This document shows, piece after piece, positions 57,728 to 64,000 of a stretch of DNA of 64,000 nucleotides. The stretch's first letter is position 1. The number at the start of each line of letters is the position of its first letter. A program made the translations under genes and the position numbers. Source of the stretch: Acidaminococcus sp. (lineage in GTDB: Bacteria; Bacillota; Negativicutes; Acidaminococcales; Acidaminococcaceae); contig DXYB01000006.1 of NCBI GenBank assembly GCA_019416065.1, positions 10,463 through 74,462 of the forward strand. Direction: 5' to 3'. Below the pieces are notes generated by a model that saw only the letters and a program-made list of their open reading frames with translations, searched no databases and had not been told where the DNA came from.

Positions 57728-57747
57728 ATCTTAGGGTACCCTAAGAT
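57728..57747. promoter_or_regulatory. Perfect 20-bp palindrome before the helicase gene
   Basis: The centre CTTAGGGTACCCTAAG (57730-57745) is extended by AT on each side to a perfect 20-bp palindrome, 30 bp upstream of the DEAD-box gene. It is likely a protein-binding operator; the binder is unknown. As an RNA it has no loop, so a terminator is unlikely. Confidence 0.5.
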
Positions 57748-57777
57748 AGATAGGTATTTAGAGAGGAATAAAAACGT

Positions 57778-59025
57778 ATGGCAGCTGGATTTACCCAATT
57801 TACTATCAGTCCCGTCTTGGTGGAAAAATTGCATCAAACGGGGAAAACAGTTCCCACACCCGTTCAGGAGCAGGCCATACCCGCGCTGTTATCCGGACGA
57901 GATGTTATCTGCCGGGCACAGACGGGCGTAGGGAAAACCTTATCTTTTGTGATCCCCTTGTTTTCCCAGTTGGATGTGGAAAAACACTATGTACAGGCCG
58001 TTATTTTATCTCCCACACGGGAACTGGCTCAGCAGACCACAAGAGAGATTCGCAAGCTTAACGGGGAACCGGAATTTTCCATTCTTACCGTCACTGGGGG
58101 AAGGGATTTTGAGGAAGAAAAACGAAAGATCGGTGACCGTGCGCAAATTCTGGTGAGTACACCAGGAAGATTGTTGGATCATTTGCGCAAAGGCAATACC
58201 AGCTTAGGGGCCGTTCGTTATTTTGTCTTAGACGAAGTAGATGAAATGGTGCGGCAGGGCTTTGCCCAAGATATTGAAACGATTTTGTCCCTTTTGCCAC
58301 CGATGCACCAGACCATGCTGTGTTCTGCTACGCTGGACGAAGAGGTAAAAAAAATCAGCCGGAAACTGACAAAAAATCCTGTATTGATTGATGTAGATCC
58401 CTTAATGGCTACGGCGGGCACGATTAAACAGATCTGTATCAAAGTAAGCGCCGAGCATAAAGCAGAAAGCCTGGCCGCGCTGATTGAGCGACTAAATCCT
58501 TTTCTAATGCTGGTGTTCTGCTTTAGCAAAGAAAGAGCCATCGCCTTGTGTGACTGGCTACAGGAAAAAGGCTTTAATGCAGATGTGCTTCATGGAGATA
58601 TGAGCCAGAACAAACGACGGCAGGTCATGGAAAACTTCCGTAAAGCCAGGCTCCAGATCCTTGTGGCCAGTGATATCGCAGCACGGGGGCTGGATGTGGA
58701 AGGCATTACCCAGGTCGTTAATTATGATATCCCCCACGATCCGGACTGGTACGTGCATCGGATTGGCCGCACGGGCAGAGCTGGCAACGAAGGGACAGCC
58801 TATACTTTTTATACGGCGGAAGAAACCAAGTGGCTGCTGCATTTGGAGAAAAAACTCCATATCACCCTTATCCGGGAAAACCTGGCAGGAGAAACGGTGC
58901 GCAGGGTCAGCAAACCACCTCGCCCGAGAAAAAAGCGCATAGTAAAGCGTGGAAAATCCGCTGTCGGGTCTAATAAACGGGGAACCAAATATGCAGAAGC
59001 GTCCCGGAAACAGAAACGGAAATAA
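57778..59025 (+). CDS. DEAD-box RNA helicase
   Basis: This 415-residue helicase has all motifs: Q-motif TPVQEQAIP, AQTGVGKT (47-54), PTRELAQQ, TPGRLLDH, DEVD (about 151-154, replacing DEAD), SAT (about 182), DIAARGLDVEG and HRIGRTGRAG (about 326-335). The C-terminus is a short basic tail (RPRKKRIVKRGKS). It probably acts in ribosome assembly, mRNA turnover or cold adaptation. Confidence 0.93.
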   Translation: MAAGFTQFTISPVLVEKLHQTGKTVPTPVQEQAIPALLSGRDVICRAQTGVGKTLSFVIPLFSQLDVEKHYVQAVILSPTRELAQQTTREIRKLNGEPEFSILTVTGGRDFEEEKRKIGDRAQILVSTPGRLLDHLRKGNTSLGAVRYFVLDEVDEMVRQGFAQDIETILSLLPPMHQTMLCSATLDEEVKKISRKLTKNPVLIDVDPLMATAGTIKQICIKVSAEHKAESLAALIERLNPFLMLVFCFSKERAIALCDWLQEKGFNADVLHGDMSQNKRRQVMENFRKARLQILVASDIAARGLDVEGITQVVNYDIPHDPDWYVHRIGRTGRAGNEGTAYTFYTAEETKWLLHLEKKLHITLIRENLAGETVRRVSKPPRPRKKRIVKRGKSAVGSNKRGTKYAEASRKQKRK

Positions 59026-59060
59026 GGCGGTGTATTTGTCTTTTAGCGTCGGCCGATCCA

Positions 59061-59069
59061 TGGTATAAT
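59061..59069 (+). promoter_or_regulatory. Extended -10 promoter of gltX
   Basis: TG-G-TATAAT at 59061-59069, 41 bp before the gltX start. Confidence 0.6.
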
Positions 59070-59109
59070 ACTAAATTAGAATTTGAATCAAGCGGAAGAG
59101 GTGTCACAA

Positions 59110-60576
59110 ATGAGTGAAGTACGTGTACGCTTTGCCCCCAGTCCTACGGGGTATTTGCATATCGGAGGAGCCCGTACGGCTCTTTTTAACTGGCTGTTTG
59201 CGAAAAGCCAGGGTGGCAAACTGGTACTGCGGATTGAAGACACAGACATAGAACGGTTGAAAGAAGATTCTGTATCCCAGATTCTCCGCAGCTTACATTG
59301 GCTGGGCTTAAGTTGGGATGAGGGGCCGGAAGTAGGAGGTCCATATGGACCGTATTACCAATCCCAACGGCTAGATCTGTACCGTAAAATCTGTCAAGAA
59401 CTGGTAGATAACGGTAAAGCCTACTATTGTTTCTGTTCTGCAGAAGAACTGGAAAAGCAGAGAGAAAAACAAAGAGCACTTAAACAGCCTTTCCATTATG
59501 CAGGAACCTGTCGTGACCTGGATCCGGCAGAGGCTAAAAAACGAGTGGAAGCAGGGGAACCCTATTCTATCCGTGTTAAAGTACCCCGGGAAGGAACTAT
59601 TACGGTTCACGATATGATCCATGGGGATGTTACCTTTAACTGGGACCAATATGATGATTTTGTGATTATGAAAAGCAATGGAATCCCTACCTACAATTTT
59701 GCTGTGGTGGTGGATGACCATGGGATGCAGATTACCCATGTTCTGCGGGCAGAAGAGCATCTGTCCAATACCCCAAAACAAATCATTATTTATCAGGCAT
59801 TGGGGTATGAAGTACCACAGTTTGGACATATGCCCATGATTTTGGCGCCGGATCGGAGCAAATTGAGTAAGCGCCATGGGGCTACCAGCGTGGAAGAGTT
59901 TCGGGATAAGGGATACTTGCCTCAGGCCATCATTAACTATCTTACACTTTTAGGCTGGGCACCTGGCAATGACCAGGAGATCTTCTCATTGGAAGATACG
60001 GTGAAGCAGTTTGATTTTAGTAAAATGTCCAGGAAAGCCGCCGTGTATGATGTGAAAAAACTCACCTGGCTGAATGGACAGTACCTTTCCAGCCAGCCGC
60101 TGCGGGAAATTGTAGATGCCGCAGTGCCTTTTTTTAAAAAGGCCGGCCTTATTGATGACAGTTACCTGCCATCTCACCAGGACTATTTTGACCATTTGGT
60201 GGATGTAGTACGGGTACGAGTCAAAACCCTGGAAGAACTGGCCGATGGATCCAGCTATTTCTTTAAAGACTTTACCAGCTATGACGAAAAGGGCGTAAAA
60301 AAATCCTTTCAGCCGGAAGCTGCTGCTCTTTTAAAAAAATGCCGGGATGCCTTGGCCGCACTTCCGGAATTTACATTGGCATCTACGGAAGCCTGCTATC
60401 ATAAGGTGGCGGACGAACTAGGAAATTCCTTTGGGAAAATAATTCATCCCAGCCGGCTGGCCTTAACGGGCCGTGTGTTTAGCCCGGGAATGTTTGATGT
60501 GATGGTGCTTCTGGGACGGGAAAAGACACTGGAACGGCTGGATAAGGCCATTGCCTTTATTCAAGCACAGGGGTAA
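59110..60576 (+). CDS. gltX: Glutamyl-tRNA synthetase
   Basis: The 488-residue class I synthetase has RFAPSPTGYLHIGGARTALF (7-26, HIGH motif as HIGG) and SKLSKRHGATS (about 250, KMSKS motif). It charges tRNA-Glu and, in organisms without GlnRS, also tRNA-Gln. ATG 59110 (MSEVRVRFAPS) is chosen over the TTG at 59083 because AGAGGTG precedes it. Confidence 0.96.
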   Translation: MSEVRVRFAPSPTGYLHIGGARTALFNWLFAKSQGGKLVLRIEDTDIERLKEDSVSQILRSLHWLGLSWDEGPEVGGPYGPYYQSQRLDLYRKICQELVDNGKAYYCFCSAEELEKQREKQRALKQPFHYAGTCRDLDPAEAKKRVEAGEPYSIRVKVPREGTITVHDMIHGDVTFNWDQYDDFVIMKSNGIPTYNFAVVVDDHGMQITHVLRAEEHLSNTPKQIIIYQALGYEVPQFGHMPMILAPDRSKLSKRHGATSVEEFRDKGYLPQAIINYLTLLGWAPGNDQEIFSLEDTVKQFDFSKMSRKAAVYDVKKLTWLNGQYLSSQPLREIVDAAVPFFKKAGLIDDSYLPSHQDYFDHLVDVVRVRVKTLEELADGSSYFFKDFTSYDEKGVKKSFQPEAAALLKKCRDALAALPEFTLASTEACYHKVADELGNSFGKIIHPSRLALTGRVFSPGMFDVMVLLGREKTLERLDKAIAFIQAQG

Positions 60577-60580
60577 GATC

Positions 60581-61483
60581 GTGGATAAATACATCTGTCT
60601 GGACATAGGAGGAACGTCCATTAAGTATGGCTTGGCAGACAGCCGGGGACGACTCTTTAATAAGGACAGCATTCCCAATAGTATTGAACAAGAAGGGGTG
60701 GACGTTTTTCTGGATCGTGTACTAGGATTGATTGCTTCCTATCAGAAATATTTCAAGGTCCAGGGAGCGGCTATTTCTATGGCAGGGATTATTAATCCTG
60801 TTAGCGGCCATATTGCTTATGCCACACCACATTTTCCAGGCCTGAGTGGGAAGAATTTGGCCCAGATGGTCACGGAAACCCTTCGCCTGCCCTGTTGGGT
60901 AGAAAATGATGTGAATGCAGCGACCCTGGGAGAATATTGGCTGGGTGCTGGCCGAGGTGCGGAAAGTCTCTTTTGCATGACAGTGGGCACAGGAATCGGC
61001 GGGGCGTTTTTGCTAAACGGAAAATTATGGCATGGACATACCTTTTCCGCAGGGGAAGTGGGACAAGCCAAACTGGGAAGCAAGATTTCCTGGGAAGAAG
61101 CAGCTTCTGTCACGGCCCTGGTAGAAAAGACGGCCAAAGCAAAAGGCATCGACAAAACTACCCTAAACGGCAAACTGATCTGTGAAGCCGTACGTCGCGG
61201 AGATAAAACTGCTGTCAGAATCCTGCGGGAAACGGTGCATCATTGGGCGATAGGGATTGCTGGTGTATGCCTGATTCTAAATCCCCAGCGGGTGATATTA
61301 GGCGGGGGAATCATGGCCCAAAAAGAACTACTGGAACCCATGCTAAAGAAAGCATTGGATAAAGAATTGATTCCGGTGGTACGGGAAGAAACAGAATTTG
61401 CTTTTGCCAACTTGGGAAATGATGCGGGTCTAATCGGCGCCTTGTACAATTTTCTGGCACGAGAGAAAAAATACCATCTGTAA
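60581..61483 (+). CDS. ROK-family sugar kinase
   Basis: The 300-residue kinase has the ATP-binding start CLDIGGTSIKYGLAD and ENDVNAATLGEYWLGAGRG (about 107-125), with MTVGTGIGGAFLLNGKL. The usual cysteine zinc site (CxCGxxGCxE) of many ROK proteins is absent; the place reads GEVGQAKLGSKISWEE. So it is an atypical ROK kinase of unknown sugar. It starts at GTG 60581, 2 codons after gltX ends, in the same operon. Confidence 0.85.
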   Translation: MDKYICLDIGGTSIKYGLADSRGRLFNKDSIPNSIEQEGVDVFLDRVLGLIASYQKYFKVQGAAISMAGIINPVSGHIAYATPHFPGLSGKNLAQMVTETLRLPCWVENDVNAATLGEYWLGAGRGAESLFCMTVGTGIGGAFLLNGKLWHGHTFSAGEVGQAKLGSKISWEEAASVTALVEKTAKAKGIDKTTLNGKLICEAVRRGDKTAVRILRETVHHWAIGIAGVCLILNPQRVILGGGIMAQKELLEPMLKKALDKELIPVVREETEFAFANLGNDAGLIGALYNFLAREKKYHL

Positions 61484-61494
61484 AGAAATATACC

Positions 61495-61523
61495 TTGACA
61501 GCGACTGTTAAAATGCTTACAAT
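61495..61523 (+). promoter_or_regulatory. Promoter of rplM-rpsI
   Basis: TTGACA (61495-61500), a 17-bp spacer and TACAAT (61518-61523) form a near-consensus promoter about 100 bp before rplM. Confidence 0.85.
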
Positions 61524-61529
61524 ATATAG

Positions 61530-61610
61530 GTATCACTTTGAGACTATGCCGTTAGCCCCGGCAGCATCCCAAAGACTCATCACTGGATACGAGTTTGTTA
61601 AAAGTATTTA
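61530..61610 (+). ncRNA. rplM leader (L13 leader-like)
   Basis: The 100-nt untranslated leader contains GCCGTTAGCCCCGGCAGC and GGATACGAGTTTG, resembling L13 leader elements of Firmicutes that mediate autoregulation. The assignment is by position and general pattern, and needs covariance-model testing. Confidence 0.5.
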
Positions 61611-61622
61611 GGAGGAATCAGG

Positions 61623-62060
61623 ATGAAAACATATATGGCTACTCCGGCTACCATTGAACGCAAATGGTACGTAGTGGATGCCGCCGATAAAACTTTGGGC
61701 CGCCTGGCTGCCGAAGTGGCAAAAGTGCTCCGTGGCAAAAATAAACCGACTTTTACCCCCCATATGGATACTGGTGATCATGTGATCATCATCAATGCAG
61801 GTCAAGTAAAACTGACCGGTAAAAAACTGGTGCAGAAGGTTTACTTCCGTCATTCCGGATATCTGGGTGGTGACAAATATACCAAAGCAGGGGATATGCT
61901 GAAAAAGGACCCTGTGAGAATGGTAGAAATGGCTGTTAAGGGTATGGTTCCCCATAACCGTCTAGGCAGCCAGATTTTCAAAAAACTGCATGTATACGCT
62001 GGTTCTGAACATCCTCATGCTGCACAAAAGCCTGAAGTGTTGACCATCGATATTCGCTAA
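61623..62060 (+). CDS. rplM: Ribosomal protein L13
   Basis: The 145 residues have all uL13 landmarks: WYVVDAADKTLGRLAAEVAK, LRGKNKPTFTPHMDTGDHVI and VKGMVPHNRLG. AGGAGGAAT precedes ATG. It pairs with rpsI as in most bacteria. Confidence 0.98.
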   Translation: MKTYMATPATIERKWYVVDAADKTLGRLAAEVAKVLRGKNKPTFTPHMDTGDHVIIINAGQVKLTGKKLVQKVYFRHSGYLGGDKYTKAGDMLKKDPVRMVEMAVKGMVPHNRLGSQIFKKLHVYAGSEHPHAAQKPEVLTIDIR

Positions 62061-62080
62061 GAGGAGAGGAGAACTAGGAA

Positions 62081-62473
62081 ATGGCAAAAGTTACTTATGA
62101 TGCAACTGGCAGCCGCAAAAGCTCTGTTGCCCGTGTTCGCCTTGTTCCGGGCGAAGGCAAGATTGTGATCAATGGCCGCGAACTGGATTCGTATTTTGGC
62201 CTGAAAACGCTGGAATTGGTAGTAAAGCAACCGCTGGAAGCTACCGAAACCGTGGGTAAATATGATGTGTCTGCTAACGTAGTGGGCGGCGGAGTCTCCG
62301 GCCAGGCCGGTGCTATCCGGCACGGGATTGCCAGAGCCCTGCTGAAAGTTGATGCAGACTTCCGTCCCTTGCTGAAAAAAGCTGGCCTTTTGACCCGTGA
62401 TCCTCGGGAAAAAGAACGTCGCAAATATGGCTTGAAAAAAGCAAGAAAAGCTTCCCAGTTCAGCAAGCGGTAA
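62081..62473 (+). CDS. rpsI: Ribosomal protein S9
   Basis: The 130-residue uS9 has TGSRKSSVARVRLVPGEGKI, GQAGAIRHGIARALLK and the C-terminal KKARKASQFSKR tail that reaches the P site. AGGAGAGGAGAA precedes ATG. Confidence 0.98.
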   Translation: MAKVTYDATGSRKSSVARVRLVPGEGKIVINGRELDSYFGLKTLELVVKQPLEATETVGKYDVSANVVGGGVSGQAGAIRHGIARALLKVDADFRPLLKKAGLLTRDPREKERRKYGLKKARKASQFSKR

Positions 62474-62510
62474 TCCACACTGCATATTACCGAAAAATTA
62501 TCCAAGGAAA

Positions 62511-62541
62511 AAGCGCATTCCCAGACGGGGTGCGCTTATTT
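62511..62541 (+). terminator. Terminator of rplM-rpsI
   Basis: AAGCGCA (62511-62517) and TGCGCTT (62531-62537) with an inner CCC/GGG and T-rich tail. Confidence 0.75.
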
Positions 62542-62597
62542 CGGTTCTATAAATAAAATATTGGTTCCTCCCCAACATTTATTTATCGAACCGAAAT
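62538..62597. repeat. Long imperfect palindrome
   Basis: Left arm 62538-62564 starts ATTTCGGTTC and right arm 62572-62597 ends GAACCGAAAT; about 24 of 26 positions pair around a 7-nt loop. It starts inside the rpsI terminator tail. It could be a bidirectional terminator or a MITE-like unit. Confidence 0.6.
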
Positions 62598-62748
62598 AGT
62601 CATACAAAGGCTCAGAGATTAATGCGTGTGACTCGCTTTTTATTGACATTCACACGGTTACACATGACTGATCTGTTTAAACTCATTCGGAAAGAATGGG
62701 TTAACTAGCTTTTAATGGGTAAGAAAGGATGCCCGATAAATCCAAGAT

Positions 62749-63663
62749 ATGGAATTTAAAGAAATAGAATATCTTATAACACTGGCTGACGAGGGGAATA
62801 TTTCACGGGCAGCCGAAAAATTATATATGGCACAATCCAGTCTGACACATTTCATACAGGAAATGGAAAGGTCTCTTGGAATACAGATTTTCAATCGGTC
62901 TCCACGAGGAATTCAATTGACGGAATCCGGAAAGATTCTGGTTGAGCATATGCGCAACATGAAGCAGGAATATGAACTCGCGAAACGAAGGATATCTGAT
63001 TTGGAAGAACTCCGTAACGGACACGTAAATTTTGGAATCGGTACATTTCGCGGTACCTACATCTTGTCAGAGGTATTGAAAAAATTTACAAAGCTATACC
63101 CTGGTATCAGTGTAGAAATTGTTGAATTGAGCAGCTGGAAGTTGGAGGAAGAACTTTTGGCTGGACGAGTTGATCTGGCATTGGTGGCTCTTCCGTTGAA
63201 GCATTCAAAAAATATATATTGGGAGCACTTGATGAATGATGAAATATGCTTGATTGCATCATATTCGAATCCAATCATGAAAAAGGTATCTTTTAGTGAA
63301 AATATGGAAAAACCATATATATCCATAGATGCCTTAAATGGTGAAACAATGATTCTTGGAGAAAAAAATACAATTCTGGGGCAGGCTGCCCGGAACCTGA
63401 TTCAAAATCATCAGCTGGAAATCAATCCTTATCCAACTACGCTCTCTCCTTTTCTGGCAGCGTCAGTAGTACAGTCTGGGATTGGAATTACCCTGTCTTA
63501 TTACAGCTGGTCAAAATTTCATGGTCAGGTATGCTCCATCACGTTCAAACCGAATCCGCTTTATGTAGAACTGGCACTTGCTTGGTCGCCAAGAATTGGT
63601 AGGACAAAACTTACCAGGGCTTTTGCGGATGTCTTCCATGATTGCTTTGACCAGGAAGAATGA
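62749..63663 (+). CDS. LysR-family transcription regulator
   Basis: The 304-residue protein has the LysR winged HTH (1-60: ITLADEGNISRAAEKLYMAQ, SSLTHFIQEMERSLGIQIFN) and a substrate-binding domain (about 90-300). It stands alone after a 150-bp gap, with no divergent partner in the window, so its target and effector are unknown. Codon use is more AT-rich than the neighbouring housekeeping genes, which hints at acquisition. Confidence 0.93.
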   Translation: MEFKEIEYLITLADEGNISRAAEKLYMAQSSLTHFIQEMERSLGIQIFNRSPRGIQLTESGKILVEHMRNMKQEYELAKRRISDLEELRNGHVNFGIGTFRGTYILSEVLKKFTKLYPGISVEIVELSSWKLEEELLAGRVDLALVALPLKHSKNIYWEHLMNDEICLIASYSNPIMKKVSFSENMEKPYISIDALNGETMILGEKNTILGQAARNLIQNHQLEINPYPTTLSPFLAASVVQSGIGITLSYYSWSKFHGQVCSITFKPNPLYVELALAWSPRIGRTKLTRAFADVFHDCFDQEE

Positions 63664-63894
63664 GTTTCTCGGCAAATGAGCAGTAGAATTTTATTAATAA
63701 AAGACAGTTTAATTGAAAAATTTCAAACTATGTGTTTACATTGTCTTTGTTAATGTACGATAAACCATGTTTATTATTTAATGGATAGTATAAAATATCT
63801 TGTGTAAACGGTACCTGATTTTAATTATGGTAAAAGGAACCGATTTCCTGTATAGTGTTAAGTAGCACCAAAACACAAAGGAGGTCGGTCCCTT

Positions 63895-63969
63895 ATGTCT
63901 AATCTTAACACAGATTTAATGACCGCGCTATTAAAAAATCAATCCATGACGGCGTTAGTTTTTTGTTAG
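63895..63969 (+). pseudogene. Start of a broken IS256-like transposase
   Basis: After AAAGGAGG, ATG 63895 reads MSNLNTDLMTALLKNQSMTA and then a stop within 24 codons. The first 20 residues are typical of IS256-type transposases of Firmicutes. The sequence after about 63955 no longer fits, and the window ends 31 bases later, so it is a remnant or an interrupted element. It is not similar to the transposase at 37.7 kb. Confidence 0.55.
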
Positions 63970-64000
63970 TTGGATATGGTTAGAGATTCCCCTTGGGTAT

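Overview
The window looks like a Negativicutes chromosome (a diderm Firmicute, perhaps Acidaminococcaceae) that carries an almost complete prophage. The evidence is a full Kdo/lipid A/Lpt gene set combined with Firmicute features: strong GGAGG ribosome binding sites, extended -10 promoters and an L13-type leader. The species assignment is inference; no rRNA or tRNA is present.

Positions 1-37.5 kb are a temperate phage with a contractile tail. The left end holds the N-terminus of a leftward integrase (its C-terminus and the left attachment site lie outside the window), two or three leftward cargo genes, a self-cleaving repressor and the divergent Cro/repressor switch with repeated TCTGAA/TTCAGA operators. 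Rightward early genes follow: small HTH and membrane proteins, Gam-like nuclease inhibitor, Sak4-like recombinase, DUF669 protein and a primase/helicase. A cluster of 11 GGTAGGA repeats around an AT-rich palindrome follows the primase gene and is the best origin candidate. After it come an SF2 helicase, an Nmad1-type protein, a VRR-NUC nuclease and a late regulator. The structural genes (14.4-33.9 kb) combine lambda-like head genes (GpA terminase, lambda portal, ClpP protease/scaffold, gpD, gpE) with a P2-like tail (sheath, tube, E/E' frameshift chaperone, tape measure, X, D, V, U, W, J, I, fibre). Lysis genes (holin-like, amidase) follow.

The most unusual structure is a repeated small-gene architecture on both sides of the structural region, at 13.5-14.3 kb and 36.9-37.45 kb. 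Each copy has a consensus promoter, a 28-30 residue hydrophobic or amphipathic peptide, a strong hairpin, a convergent antisense promoter, a second small membrane peptide, and an overlapping gene for a small protein with a GAGRP motif. This resembles type I toxin-antitoxin units coupled to a small DNA-binding-like protein family with three paralogues here. A possible ~100-nt sRNA carrying an anti-Shine-Dalgarno-like CACCTCCC segment lies just upstream of the first copy.

From 37.5 to 39.0 kb is an IS256-family element with strongly folded sequence downstream of its transposase gene. From 39.5 to 52.3 kb is one long, tightly overlapping LPS operon: lpxB, msbA, a waaA-lpxK fusion, kdsB, kdsA, kdsD, kdsC, an lpxL-like gene, lptC, lptA, lptB and one LptF/G permease. 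It covers the steps from lipid A disaccharide to Kdo addition, flipping and export. A conserved protein plus a lipoprotein nuclease, two aminotransferases around a TGS-nucleoside kinase, a DEAD-box helicase, gltX, a ROK kinase, rplM-rpsI, a LysR regulator and the start of a broken IS256-like element complete the window.
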